A stretch of DNA of 64,000 nucleotides from Eriocheir sinensis. Lineage: Eukaryota; Arthropoda; Malacostraca; Decapoda; Varunidae. Shown here in pieces: positions 11,882-23,885 of this stretch (the first letter of the stretch is position 1; every line of letters begins with the position of its first letter). The notes beneath the pieces are model-generated. The model was given only the letters and a program-made list of their open reading frames with translations, ran no database searches and was not told the origin of the DNA. Location of the stretch: contig NC_066531.1 of NCBI RefSeq assembly GCF_024679095.1, positions 6,560,507 to 6,624,506 of the forward strand, given 5' to 3'. Made by a program: the position numbers and the translations under genes.

Positions 11882-13509
11882 AGCCTTGGTCACACATTCA
11901 CGTATCAAGCCCACGTATGCTCACGTATGTGATTTTTGGCCCATACGTGGCCATACGCGGGGTTTGTTGCCGCGATCAACTGGATACGTGTCAGGGGCCG
12001 ATGAACGTAAAGCTTGCACGGTCAACATAGGGACGCCATAACATAAGTGCGAGGTAACGCGTATTGAGCCTACGCACTGCGCAAGCATGACGTGACGCTT
12101 ACCCGAATTGCCACGACAAGAGGCCACACCCCCACAAGTAGTGCGTGGCAGAGCACGTAACAGCCACGTACGTATACCGTATGTGTAACGTGGTGCGTTA
12201 CGACCCTGCATCATCCTCACGTTATCCCCACGTACGTCGGTGGGTAAACGTGAGAGGTACGTACATAAGGGCCGTGCTGCACACCTGTGATTGCAGTTCC
12301 CGTCAACATCTACCTGCAGTAAGAAGTACTCCCCTCCTGCTGAATCAACATGGAGAACATTGAAGACATCCTTGCCCTTATAACACCAGCAAAAGCCATA
12401 ACACATAATTAATGGAGGCCATCCTGGAGTATGTGCACGCCATGGTACTGGTGTTAGTTGTGAAGGTCCACCTTGCAAGTGAAAAAACAGAAATAAAAGA
12501 GGAGGGCGAGGAGGGCTTGGCCGTACCTGCAAAGAAGAGTGGAGCTAGGCCACTATGACAACCTGGTGGAGGAGTTGGCAACCGAAAATCCAGAACTGTA
12601 CAGGAATTATTTTACCCGGATTAACAAGGACCTCTTCAGTGAAACAGCTGAACTTGTCACACCCATTGAGCCAGGCCTGCGTGTGGCTATCACCCAACGT
12701 TTCCTCGCCACGGGTGACTCATACAAGAGTCTCCAATACTCATTCCGAGTAGCCCACAACACCATTAGTTACACTGTACCAGAGACCTGCAGGGCTATTG
12801 TTACTGTCTACGGAGATGAGGAACTGCAGGTGCCACAAACACCAGAAGCTTGGAAGCAGGTTGCCCGCGGGTTGTTGGAGGTTTGGGTGACCCTGAAGAT
12901 AAAGAAGCCCCCTTCCGTGACCTCTTGGTGGTGTCCTTAGGCATAGTTGAAAGCAGTGGCGACAAGGTCTACTGACGAGGGCGCTGGCGGGGGTGAGAGG
13001 CGGTGGTTGTGGCTTCCAGGTATATGCTGTTGTTAGTCCGAGAGAGGAACTGAAATCGCAAGCCCGCCGCACGGCGTATACACACCATGCACAGCGTTGC
13101 AACGTCGTCGTGGTACCCGAGGAGCGGCGCTGGTGCCACGGATGCTCCTGCACCGCGTGAGGACCCACGCATTGCGTTGTGGGAACAGGGGAGCAGCGTG
13201 GGACCACGTGTAAGCGCCCCGCAAGCACGCCGTTAGCGCCAGGTATGCGCCACGTTGTACGTGTGGAGCCACGTAAAATGGCGGTTGACGTGAGCAGCCA
13301 CGTATCTTTTGAACATGTCGAAAGAGGCGTGGCTCCCCACGCACGCTCGGGTGGTGCGTAGCGACCCCCCGTCTCCGCCCCGTATGCCCACGTACGTAAA
13401 TACGCATTACGGGACATTTACGTAGTACTTACGTAAGCGGTTGCCGACTACCAAATTCTGTTCGTGCGTGGGGGTACGTGGCTTGATACGTGAATGTGTG
13501 ACCGAGGCA
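11882..13509 (+). mobile_element. Harbinger DNA transposon with TAA target duplication
   Basis: Inverted ends begin (A/T)GCCT(T/C)GGTCACACATTC on both sides and match for about 35 bp into ACGTATCAAG. A TAA duplication lies at 11879-11881 and 13510-13512, the three-base target expected for PIF/Harbinger. The flanking LINE lines up across the insertion with the uninterrupted J1 copy at about 46409. Both subterminal regions are crowded with ACGTA/CACGT words. The element carries only the N-terminal part of a transposase (about 12500-12940), so it is non-autonomous. Confidence 0.9.
12500..12940 (+). pseudogene. Harbinger transposase, N-terminal fragment
   Basis: The frame reads PYLQRRVELGHYDNLVEEL, then a segment with RVAITQRFLATGDSYKSL and FRVAHNTIS, then WKQVARG. 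This is the helical N-terminal domain that precedes the DDE catalytic core in Harbinger (DDE_Tnp_4) transposases. The sequence diverges after about 12870 and stops before any catalytic Asp, so the protein is truncated. The frame is open upstream of 12539 with no clear ATG, so the true start is unknown. Confidence 0.8.
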
Positions 13510-13730
13510 TAAGATTTGATTCAAAAGTTTTAGATAGGCAGGAAAGTAAAGCTATAGGGCGGTAGTTTGAGGAATTGGATCGGTCACCCTTCTTAGGCAC
13601 AGGCTGTATGAAGGCATACTTCCAGCAGGAAGGAAAGGTAGATGTTGACAGGCAGAGGCGAGAGAGTTTGACCTGGCAGGGTGTCAGCACGGAGGCACAG
13701 TTTTTAGGTACAATTATTACTAAGTATTAC

Positions 13731-13874
13731 TAAGAGTTTTGAGACTGGTGAGTGCTTTTACCACTCTATCAGCGTAGTTCTTTATGAATTATATATCGTA
13801 GCTTTGGTTTTGTACTCGCAGGGAGACACACGGACGGGTGGGAGAACTGTAACGGGCCCTTGGCTAGCACAGTA
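13731..13874. other. short unassigned spacer
   Basis: No feature is recognised between the split LINE and the J1 3' end. Confidence 0.4.
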
Positions 13875-14006
13875 TTTGACCTTGCTTTCGGCCACCTCTT
13901 TTGTTTCTTTTTTAGGAGCAGCGAGTAGCGGGCTTTTTTTTATTATTGTTTTCTTTTTTTGTGTGCCCTTGAGCTGCCTCCTTTCTTGTAAAAAAAAAAA
14001 AAAAAA
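13875..14006 (+). mobile_element. J1 LINE 3' end with poly(A)
   Basis: The J1 3' UTR (TTTCGGCCACCTCTTTTGTT and GCCCTTGAGCTGCCTCC) ends in a run of A. It matches 63715-63830 closely. Only the last roughly 130 bp is present. Confidence 0.75.
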
Positions 14007-14007
14007 C

Positions 14008-14009
<2 letters not shown>

Positions 14010-14063
<54 letters not shown>
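14010..14063. repeat. (AC)n microsatellite
   Basis: About 54 bp of AC repeats directly after the LINE poly(A), a position where such tracts often grow. Confidence 0.95.
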
Positions 14064-14545
<482 letters not shown>

Positions 14546-14627
14546 CAAATATATCCAGTGCTTTAAATACAAGCAAAGCATACAACATTCTATGCATGCT
14601 AGATTACTATAATGCCTTTGCAACTGT

Positions 14628-14765
14628 GGTAACCCGGATGTCACACTGGTCCTGTGTCCCAGGGTAATGGGTTCCCTAACACCACAGGCTCAAGGGCCAA
14701 TGTTACAAAGGTGAGTACCGAGGCCATGCGCTGCCACAGCGTATGCCCCCAACCGTACCTTTAGC
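14628..14765 (+). mobile_element. SINE tail fragment (GGTAACCCGGATGTCAC type)
   Basis: The roughly 135 bp beginning TGGTAACCCGGATGTCACAC and ending GTATGCCCCCAACC matches the 3' tail of the SINEs at 33645-33935, 25420-25700 (reverse) and 57405-57715. The tRNA-like head is missing here. Confidence 0.8.
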
Positions 14766-14799
14766 TTTTGCAAAATGCTCTTAACTGAGTAAAAATATC

Positions 14800-16235
14800 A
14801 TACTAACTGTATAAGTGCCAGATAATGACAAGCATTGCATACTGTTTAACAGGGCAGAGAACAACAGCTTCTAAGCATTACAACTGAAATAAACAATGGG
14901 AGACACTCAAAGCTTGTTAACTGAACATGACACGATTTATAACAGGCAAAACCAACAATGGTGCGTTATATACAATGAAAATGTATAAAAATGTTGCAAG
15001 GCGCATCAATATAAGAGCAAAGCATCATAAAACATGCTGAAATACATGATGGAGGACATCAAGAAGGTAACACATGAGTTGTCTTAAATGGAATGCAATA
15101 ACTTGGTGGTCCTGGGAGACAGCCGAGCCTGGAGGTGAAAATGGGATGTAGGACACGGTATGATCTCACAAGCTCTGACCTTGGTGCTCAGTAGGCACAA
15201 CTATGCAGCGGAGGCACATATGATAAAAGCAAATGAGACAAAATAAGGCAACTCATAGTGTAAGAAAATAGCAGGAAAGTTATGCTGCAGTATGTGACAC
15301 ATCAAATTACAGGGCAGAGAGTGATTTGTATTTCATAAGCTACATAAGTAAACATGTAGCATTTATTGCAGGAACCACACATTAAAGTTGGATTTAATAA
15401 AATATGTGTTTTTAGCACACATTAAAGTTGGATGTAATAAAATCATTTGATATTAAATTCCTTGAACTGGCCAACCAAACAAACCCCTCTCTGTCCACCC
15501 CCCCCCCCCCCCCTTCAAAAAAGGGTTTATGAGGCATTAGTCAAGAATAACAACTGCCATTACATTTTGTCAAAATAAAATTCATACCTATGTGATTATG
15601 TATATCATATAAAGCAGAAAAAAATTGCATGCTGTAATACAAACAAGATTACTCCTGGAAGCCACATTAATGATGCCAGACACGTGATGATAGACACTTA
15701 GCGTGATGAAATTACATGCTGTATTTCACATTATGAAACCAAGCCAAGTGTCACTGCAGCACATATTAGGTAAGGCAGACACAAAAGCTTGTTACCTGAA
15801 CAAGATTAAATATAACAGCAAAATCCACAATAAACCATTGCATACTGTTGGGTAGGGAAGAGAACAAATGCTTCCAAGCATTACACCTGAAATAAACAAT
15901 GGCAGATATTCAAAGCTTGTGAGCTGAACAATATCTGATTTATAACAGGCAAAACCAACAATGGTGCATTACATGCGATATCTGGCAGGAGGTTCCTTGC
16001 ATTACAATTGGAAAGTGGCAGACACCTAAAGCTTGTTAACCGAACAAGATCCGATTTATAACAGGCAAAACCAACAATGGTGCATTACATGTGATATCTG
16101 GCAGGGAAGATAAATGATTCCTTGCATTACAACTGGAAAGTGGCAGACACCCAAAGCTTGTTAATTGAACAAGATCTGATTTATAACAGGCAAGCCCAAC
16201 AATGGTGCATTTCTTGCAATATTTGGCAAAGTATA
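14800..16235. repeat. degenerate 115-125 bp satellite repeats
   Basis: The clearest units lie at about 15902-16016, 16017-16140 and 16141-16230. Each contains CAAAGCTTG, GATTTATAACAGGCAA and CAACAATGGTGCATT. Weaker copies occur near 14850-14970 and 15770-15900. A C-run interrupts at about 15500. No coding function is indicated. Confidence 0.7.
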
Positions 16236-17084
16236 TGGAAAAAAATTATTGGCGTAACAAGAGTAATACTAAATAATGGCAAATCCCACGAAGTTTCTCT
16301 TCTTTTGACAAAGCCTGTGCTCTTTGCTGCATAGCTGTCAGAGTCTGTTTGCTCCAGCCAACATTTACTGAAATACCCCTGAGTCATGGGTGAAGTGTTG
16401 AAACTGAAGGCAAGTGAAATACTGTGCTTAGAAATCTATTAGCATTTGGACTTTGATAGTATAAGGCCAGAGCAAACCTCCTCTCTTGTAACCCATATCT
16501 TCTACTAGGCTTAGATCTTGGCATCTTGCAGCATGTTGAACCTGACCTCAGAAAAAATCCATCCCTACTGGATCTAAAAAACTGCTGGCTCTGGGCAAAA
16601 ACTGCCCAGGAGTTGTAACAGCCTGGGCTTTGAGCTGCCTTGCCTCCCGGCGCAGACGGCAGACTGTTGTGTGCAGCAATTTTCACTTTTCATGTCTGAA
16701 AATACATGAAAAAATATTTAATCACAATTAATCACAATTCTAAAAAATAAAATATGTTCATGTAATTGCATTATTTTCAGTGCTATAAGGACAGTGAATC
16801 TAAGCATTGACATTATGTCTGCACGCCAGCTTCGATGGAAGCCTTCACTTAGATTGCCTGACAAGAGTAATATTTTCAGGAGATGGGGGAGAGGATACAA
16901 CTGGAGACTCTTGACAGATATAATGTCAAGATCTACAAGCACCCATTTACCATATATATCTTTGATGTTCAGTCCATACTAAAACATTTGTCAATGTGTT
17001 GCCACACTAACAATCTAAAAATTCCCTGTTTCTGCAATGTTAGTCGTACCTAAGCCCTGCTAAACCATCCAAGTGAATCAAGAA
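16236..17084. other. non-coding stretch
   Basis: No gene or repeat is recognised. Short open frames carry no motif. Confidence 0.4.
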
Positions 17085-17216
17085 TGAGTTCCGGGCAGTA
17101 GCATGAGCCAATACTAAATGGCGCCACTATAAAAAAAAAAATGCCTGCATCATGACGGGTCTGGGCCGACCGCCAGGCCCCTGAAGAAAACCTACCGGCG
17201 CTATAGGCTACAGAAG
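17085..17216 (+). mobile_element. SINE 3' fragment (class II head family)
   Basis: The segment from CCAAGTGAATCAAGAA to CCGGCGCTATAGGCTACAG matches the 3' half of the SINEs at 21157-21531 and 29551-29877. The tRNA-like head is absent. Confidence 0.75.
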
Positions 17217-18168
17217 AATGGACAAAGGTTTGTTAGTGGCACTTCAAGGTTATGCTACCTCTTCAAAGATTGGCCAGTCATGGTTGAAAGTGGAACAGGT
17301 TAAACAAGAAACATGCAGGTGTCTGTGGACACTACTGTTACTATCAACTGCCAGCCTATGGCAAAATTTGAACCTATGCTATGAAAAACATAAGACCCAT
17401 ATGCTGATCACTCGACTAATCGTAACGGTACTACAGCCATATAAACATAATAGTTTAAATATATCGTTCAAAATGTCAACCTTTTTACATACCTTTTTTT
17501 TTTTTTAAGATATGAAGCCTACTGGTGTAACAGTTAAATATTGAACTCAATTTGTATACAGAGATGTGAAGTATGTTATTAAGCTGTAATGTTTCCAACA
17601 CATTAGTTGTGATTAAAGCAACACGGAATAGTAACTAAAGAGGATAAATTATCACTGAGAACAAGAGGTTCCTTACTATATTGTGGTGAGCTTGATGGCC
17701 GAGTCGAGTTTCCTACAACCCCATCAAGTTCACACCCTGTAGAGAGGCATTTTTTTAATCAAAGTGAACAATGGATGCAAATGGTCACTAAAACTAGTTA
17801 TTATACTTGGTGTCACAAAGTCGGGCAAAGAATTTAGGGAAGGACTCCCGGACTTGTCGTCACTGATGAGGTAAATGATCTCGTGCACTCATTGGGCTAT
17901 AATATATACATTGTTATAATGTGTATTATTGTCTTGTTACTATATATTACCTACTGATAATGGAAATACATGTCAGGATTAATCATCAAATACAAGGAAA
18001 ATAGAATCATGTATGGAAATTGTGAACTTTTAAGTTCATGTAACAAACAAGGCTTATTATACACAAAAAGGTTGGATACTTCAGATGTAAAAGATTTTTG
18101 GATATAACATCACCCCCTTCCTCCATATTGGTTCTTAGTGTAACGATTTATCTTTCAATTACTCGCAG
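17217..18168. other. non-coding stretch upstream of Ig exon 1
   Basis: No exon, promoter or repeat is identified. It ends with a pyrimidine-containing acceptor (ATTACTCGCAG). It is probably intron, since the exon that follows starts mid-codon and mid-domain. Confidence 0.4.
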
Positions 18169-18309
18169 ATAATGTTTGGGTAGAGGCGCGCGTGGCCACC
18201 GTGGGAAGCCGGGACCTCCTGGGCAGTACGCTGTCCTGCCACGCCCACATGCCCTCCCAGGCCCTCACCACGGAGTTCCAGACAACCTCCGTCATCGTCA
18301 ACGTCACGT
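18169..18309 (+). CDS. Ig-superfamily protein, exon (C-terminal half of an Ig domain)
   Basis: Internal exon of 141 bp between acceptor ATTACTCGCAG and donor T/GTGAGT. It starts with two bases of a split codon, then 46 codons, and ends one base into a codon (phase 1). The reading contains GSTLSCHAHMPSQ, which carries the F-strand Cys of an Ig fold, and ends TTSVIVNVT, a G strand leading to the next domain. The matching first Cys must be in an upstream exon I could not find. Ig repeats of this kind occur in arthropod adhesion and recognition receptors (sidestep-, nephrin- or syg-2-like), usually single-pass membrane proteins; the family is not resolved. GC content is clearly higher than the flanking DNA. 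Confidence 0.72.
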
Positions 18310-18560
18310 GTGAGTTTTGTTTCCTAAACTCTCCCCCCCCCACACACACACACACATGCGCGTCCTCAAATACCCATTAGTGATGGCTCTAAAGTGTGAA
18401 CGTATCTCTTTCCTTCGTTTAATAGCAACCGATTAACTTCTTGTTCTGGGAGTTCGCCGTTAGCCTAAATTTGTCACCATGATATACTTCATAAAAAGAT
18501 CTGCTGTTCTGCTCTCAAAGCATATCTCACTGACTATGTATGTTTGTGTGTGTGTGTATG

Positions 18561-18564
<4 letters not shown>

Positions 18565-18620
<56 letters not shown>
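18565..18620. repeat. (GA)n microsatellite
   Basis: About 55 bp of GA repeats preceded by a short GT tract at 18545. Confidence 0.95.
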
Positions 18621-18622
<2 letters not shown>

Positions 18623-18894
18623 TTAATTATGGACTGTACACGGGCTAGACACGCTATCGCCAGCCTCCTCGTGTTGAGCTTGGACCAACATATTTCCGAA
18701 TCTTGGGTACGGCTGGGACCCCTCCTCAACCACACGCACTTGGGAGAGGGACACAACCCTTGTCTAATATACTGTACGTTACCCATTTACTGCTAGGTGG
18801 GCAGAAGACAGTTCAAGCGGTTCCACTCCACCCGATAACCAAATGCGGGACCTCTCCGTTATGTGGTGAGAGTGGCAACCAGTTCCATATGGAT

Positions 18895-18979
<85 letters not shown>

Positions 18980-18998
18980 TTAAATCTCAACTCATAAT

Positions 18999-19054
<56 letters not shown>
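18895..19054. repeat. (CT)n and (AC)n microsatellites
   Basis: About 80 bp of CT repeats (18895-18976) and, after 23 bp, about 55 bp of AC repeats (19000-19054). The AC tract abuts the 3' end of the CR1 LINE. Confidence 0.95.
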
Positions 19055-19056
<2 letters not shown>

Positions 19057-20965
19057 GAACACAAGAACGCAGGAGTCTACAAGAGGTCGGTAGGCCTGTA
19101 CGAGGCAGCTCCTTTGACCCTAAGCTCCCGTGTATCTAACCCCACCTAATATCGCTGTCCATGAATTTACCTAGTCTATTTTTGAATGTGACAATTATTA
19201 TATTAGCACTCACCACGTGACTGCTAAGCCTATTCCACTCATCCACCACCCTGTTTGTAAACCAATTTTTGCCCGTGTCCCTGTTGAATCTGAATTTATC
19301 CAGTTCAAACCCATTACTTCGTGTCCTACCCGGTTCTCTTACCAACAAAACCTTATGAATGTCTCCCTTATTAAACCCCTTCATCCATTTATAAACCTCG
19401 ATCATGTCTCCACGCACCCTTCGCCTTTCTAGAGAATTCAAGTTTAACTGTTTGAGTCTTTCCTCGTATGGCAAATTTCTCAACCCCTGAATCATCTTAG
19501 TCATCCTCCTCTGCACCGATTCTAACATTTTGATATCCATTCTATAGTAAGGTGACCAGAACTGAACCGCATAGTCAAGATGAGGTCTAACTAATGCTAA
19601 ATATAGTTTGAGGAAGACTTCGAGGCTTCTGTTGCTTACGCTCCTTGAAATATATCCCAGTACCCTATTAGCTCGATTTCTAGCTTGAATGCATTGTGCC
19701 CTTGGACGAAGATCAGAGCTCACTAAGACCCCTAAATCCCTCTCGCACCCAGACCTGCTTATGAGAGTGTCATTTAAGCAATAGTTATGTGAGGGGTTGT
19801 TCCTACCTACAATCAGAATACTGCACTTCCCTACATTGAACTCCATCTGCCATTTATCCGCCCAGTCATACAATCTATTGAGTTCACCCTGGAGAATACT
19901 AGCGTCCTGATCCGACTCAATTACTCTACCAATCTTGGTATCATCTGCAAATTTACTAACATCACTACTAATTCCTGTATCTAAGTCATTGATATAAATA
20001 ATAAACAAAAGTGGACCTAATACCTAACCCTGTGGGACCCCTCTCGTAACATCCCCAGTCAGATCTTTTACCATTGATTTGCACTCTTTGCTTCCTATTG
20101 CTAAGCCACGCCTTGACCCAGTTCAAAACTTTACCCTCTACTCCGTGAGCCTGTAATTTAAGCAACAGTCGTTGGTGAGGAACTTTGTCAAACTCTTTAC
20201 TAAAATCAAGATAGATTACATCATAATTTTCATCTCTGTCAACCGCCTCAAATACTTTATTGTAGAAGGACAAGAGATTGGTGAGGCATGACCTACCTTT
20301 TGTGAACCCATGCTGCGAGTCGTGAATTAAGCTATGTTTCTCTAAATGCTCCCGAATGTTCCTGGCTATTATGGACTCCAGCATCTTGCCTATAACCGAT
20401 GTTAAGCTAATTGGGCGATAGTTTGAAGCAACTGACCTGTCCCCCTTTTTAAAAATCGGCGTCACCTTAGCTACTTTCCATAGGCTCGGCACATAGCCAG
20501 TATTTACCGACATCTTAAAGATGTCGGTTAGTGGGTCATTGAGTACATCACCTAATTCCTTTAATACCCTCGGAAATATCCCGTCAGGACCTGGCGACTT
20601 GTTCTTCTTAAGCTTATCTATCTCATCCTGAACTACTTGCCTGGTAATGATTATATCCCTCAATTTATCGCCATCCCCGCCCTCGTACACCTGAACTCTT
20701 TCCGGTATAGTCATTCGATCCTCCTGTGTGAATACTGAAAGGAAGTAGTCGCTCAATAATGTGCTCATATTTTCGTAATTTTCTACTAGCTCCCCTGTGT
20801 TTGTTTTCAGCGGTCCAATTTTCTCCCGTGTTTTTGTTCTCTACATCAGAAAGAAGCCCTTAGGATTACTTTTCGCCTCATTTGCTACTTTGATCTCATA
20901 GTTCCTTTTTGCTATCCTGGTGTTTTTCTTCACTAATCTAGATAGTTCGACGTACCGGCCCCTGA
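19048..20965 (-). mobile_element. CR1-type LINE, 5' truncated
   Basis: A roughly 1.9-kb minus-strand LINE holding the reverse transcriptase, the C-terminal region and a short 3' UTR (19048-19135). The 5' end stops near an AC tract at about 20970. The C-terminal block YEERLKQLNLNSLERRRVRG is diagnostic of CR1-clade elements. It lies antisense within the Ig gene's first inferred intron. Confidence 0.85.
19136..20768 (-). pseudogene. CR1 LINE reverse transcriptase
   Basis: The frame from 20768 carries NKSPGPDGIFPRVLKEL, NYRPISLTSVIGKMLES, FTKGRSCLTNLLS and YLDFSKEFDKVPHQRLL (motif A). After a frameshift near 20035-20050 the second frame carries a PQG-stop-VLGPLLF version of the PQGSVLGP motif, then SKFADDTKIG (the catalytic ADD), CERDLGVLVSSDL and LVRPHLDYAVQFW. 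At least one frameshift and one in-frame stop make this copy inactive. Confidence 0.88.
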
Positions 20966-21156
20966 GACACACACACACAAACACACACACACACACATGA
21001 TGTTCATACCTGTGAGTGGGTTTTCAGCAAAAATCCTCGTTGACGAGCAGCACACAATGCTGACAGCCGGGTGAAGTAATAACGTACATGATAATTTACT
21101 GGATCTGCACAATAAATATCTTCAGCTATCTATCTATCCCCATAGAGGGGAGGGGA
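20966..21156. other. (AC)n-flanked spacer
   Basis: An interrupted AC tract at about 20970-20997 is followed by sequence with no recognised feature. Confidence 0.5.
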
Positions 21157-21531
21157 GGCGGTGGCTGAGTGCTTAGCGTGACGGCCCCGCGTTCAGAAGC
21201 TCTAGGAGGGACGAGGGTTCGAATCCTGGCCGCCGCACAGCTGAGGTTTTTCAGTCACCGCCGAGTGGCCTAAGACTACCCACATGCTGGCCTGAAGACT
21301 ACCCTTCAACCTGGGCTCTAGATAACCTCTCCAAACAGAGGCTCAAAGATGAGTTCCGGGGGGCAGCATGAGCCAACACAAGATGGCGCCACTATAAACA
21401 CTCGCCTGCGCCAGAACGGGCTGGGCCGACCATCAGGCCCCACCGGAAAGAAGCCTTGGGCCGACCATCAGGCCCCACCGGGAAGAAGCCTACCGGCGCA
21501 ATAGGCTGCGACGTAAAAAAAAAAAAAAAAT
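21157..21531 (+). mobile_element. tRNA-derived SINE, full copy with poly(A)
   Basis: The head has an A box (GGTGGCTGAGTGCTTAGCG), a long variable arm as in class II (Ser/Leu-type) tRNAs, and a B box (GGTTCGAATCC). The body contains GAGTTCCGGGGGGCAGCATG and AAGATGGCGCCACTATAAAC. A roughly 36-bp internal duplication (GGGCCGACCATCAGGCCCCA) precedes CCGGCGCAATAGGCTGCGAC and poly(A). The same family occurs at 29551-29877 and, as a fragment, at 17085-17216. Confidence 0.85.
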
Positions 21532-21672
21532 TAATAAATACATCTTTTTCTATCAGTGTGCAGGTTTACATTTGCAATTTTCAACCTATCTATGAATTTA
21601 GTTACCTATTTGACTTGTCCATCAACCCATCGACAAATTTGTCTAGCTATCTTCCTATCTATTGTTTTACAG

Positions 21673-21824
21673 TACCGCCATTAACAGTGAGGATCCTGAG
21701 CTCCGGCGCGTCAGTCTCGGCGGGAACGGAACTGCGACTGACCTGCCGTGCCGCGGGTTCCCACCCGCTAGCCCAGCTCATCTGGTGGGAAGGTCACCAG
21801 CGACTATCACCGGTGTCCTACGTA
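21673..21824 (+). CDS. Ig-superfamily protein, exon (N-terminal half of an Ig domain)
   Basis: Internal exon between acceptor TTGTTTTACAG and donor GTA/GTGAGT. It begins with two bases, completing the phase-1 codon left by the preceding exon, and ends in phase 0. It reads PPLTVRILSSGASVSAG, a linker and A strand, then TELRLTCRAAGSHPLAQL (B strand with the first Cys) and IWWEGHQRLSP (C strand with the core Trp). This is the first half of an Ig I-set/C2-like domain completed by the exon at 30021. An alternative donor three bases earlier would keep the frame. Confidence 0.78.
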
Positions 21825-23127
21825 GTGAGTTTGACAGGAAAAATATAGCGGGGGGAAGGGTGAGACAGGGAAGAATAAACAAATGTGTAAGAAGGAGGAA
21901 GGGAAGGAGGAAGTGAATGAAGAAGAGGAAGATGAAAATTAATTTGTATGAAATGGCGAATGATTACGCCATGAATATTAAAAGATAGATAAACAATGAG
22001 GAGGAAGGGAAAAGGCAGGAGAAAAAAGTTGTCGAGTAGAAGAGAGCATGCGTAAGGTATAGGAAAAGAAGACTGTGAAGTAGCATGGAAAAAAAAACTT
22101 TAATATTTAGTAACGGCAAAACACAAATTCAAACATTATAGACTGAATAGAAAAGTAAAGTAGACGTGGTAATGGAACGGAAAAAAAGACATAAGAGATG
22201 AAAGTATGAAAGATGAACGGAAGGGCATGAGGAGCCTAACGTAAGAACCACGAAATGGAGAGTAGAGTCCCGCCGAATGCTGAGTGCGCGCGGCTTTGTA
22301 AACTTCGGCAACGGCAAAAGGTTATGTGTGAAAAATTTCTGAATAAGCGAGTAGCGCGGAGGGGAAAGGCTGAAGAGAGGTAAATCCGAGAGGCTATAGA
22401 AACATGAGAGGAAGAAAGACAAAAGCAGGGGAAAATTTAAGAATATGTAAGAAAGGTATCAGCAGTTGCTCCTAATACTATTTTTGTTCTCCTTTTTACA
22501 AACATCTTCTGTTGACAGCGTCTAAGACATGCAGTGTGAGAAAGAGTGGGAGAGGAGAGTAAGTGAAAATGCGGAATATAATTAAAATAAACAGCTATGA
22601 TATACGCACACTACTTGTTCCATTTTTTTTTTGCCATTTCCAACTTATGAAGAAAGTACTGATTAACCATTTGACAGCATAAATATCGTTTCAGATTACT
22701 ACGCAGTAATTTAACAGCTTTCTGAAGTATTTATTACAAATTCATAAACTGTATTCATTGAATTTAAAAAGTCTATGTAAATGACCTCTAGAAATTACAC
22801 TGGTAGACTGATCAGAAATGAGTTTCACAGCAAGACTGTCATCATAATGCCACCAGCTTCTTAATACCAATAAGAAAAACTTAGTTATAGGCATTAAACT
22901 CTACGGATACAGCAAGCCATTTTTACCTTTTTCGACAGCTTTCGTGATGGACAATGGGGACTCCTCAAAAATATTCTTCACTCATTAGATATTTATTTTG
23001 TATCACTGTATAAGTCATACGTTAGGAATACGGGTAATAGTCTTGCTAGTCATCCTCCGTGTTAAAATGAGTTCCTGGTTCACTCCCTGACAGCCACTCA
23101 TCCTACCCACTCCCTTGAAATACACCT
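21825..23127 (+). other. intron 2, first part
   Basis: Purine-rich, AT-rich non-coding sequence with no recognised repeat. Intron 2 runs to 30020 (about 8.2 kb) and includes Harbinger copy A and a SINE. Confidence 0.5.
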
Positions 23128-23337
23128 GGGCCCGTATCCTCGACAACTATTAATACTAAACTTGGTATTAACTTTCGACTTTGGTATTAACTTCACTCTC
23201 AAAGTGTATCCTCAACAACTATTAGCCTAATACCTACTCTTAACTTTGGTATTAACTTGAGAGTGCTGGCGAGGACTTCTAAACACTTAATAGTAAAGTT
23301 AATAGTGAAACCCAGACCCAGACCCAGACCCATATCA

Positions 23338-23885
23338 ACATGGCCCCCGGACTTCCTCGTCCAGCCCGCCTCCGCAATTTAGAGTTTGATAGGGCGCTTT
23401 GGAACTGTATAACGATGGTGAACTTGTCAAGACATACATATAAGACCGTGCAGGAATGGAGTATGTGACTGATTTGGTGAGAAGAGGGCTACAAGATCCA
23501 GTTCAAAGGGAGCATTCCCTCACCCCGGGGTTGAAGGTGATTTTGACTTAAAGGTACTTGGCTACAGGAAAAATGCTGCAGTGTTCAAGTGATGAGTTAG
23601 GGGGTAAGCCAGAGTAGTGTAAGCAGGGTGATTGTGGAAACTCTGGCCGTCCTCCGTGCCCCGTAGGTTGTCGGGAGGTTTATCCAGTCTACCCTTGATA
23701 GGGTGGAGATCCGTGTAAAGCAAGCAGAATTCTACCAACTTGCCGGTGTTGTGGGAGTGATAGACTACACCCATGTGAAAATAATGGCACCAAAGGAAAA
23801 CGATGTAGTTTATGTCAACAGAAAAAAAAATTAAACATAGCTTGAACATACAATTAGTGTTTGATGCCTTTGTTATTGATTAAAA
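23338..23885 (+). pseudogene. Harbinger transposase fragment, copy A
   Basis: Conceptual translation across several stops and frameshifts shows RRFQ-like N-terminal sequence (LRNLEFDRALWNC), [34 protein letters not shown] (the first catalytic Asp, at about 23760) and VVYVNRK, then [14 protein letters not shown] (second conserved Asp block). These match HARBI1-type DDE transposases in order and spacing. Nothing downstream matches the WPGSTHD or LHN blocks, so the 3' half is missing. Not functional. Confidence 0.75.

Larger units (their letters stand above)
11530..13730 (-). mobile_element. J1-family LINE fragment split by a Harbinger element
   Basis: A minus-strand reverse transcriptase fragment in two parts. 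13513-13730 encodes SSNYRPIALLSCLSK and the preceding CWKYAFIQPVPKKGD. 11538-11881 encodes FRKGRSTGDLLTLL, ALDISNAFDRVWHKS and FLSGRSISAVVDGH. Together they are the RT finger-palm region of the same LINE family found at 45342-47860 (J1 is my label). The inserted DNA is the 1.63-kb Harbinger element at 11882-13509. Both ends of the LINE are truncated. Confidence 0.85.
18310..21672 (+). other. intron 1 of the Ig gene (inferred)
   Basis: 3.36 kb between a GTGAGT donor and a TTTTACAG acceptor, both in phase 1. It contains GA, CT and AC microsatellites, a minus-strand CR1 LINE and a SINE. Confidence 0.6.
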
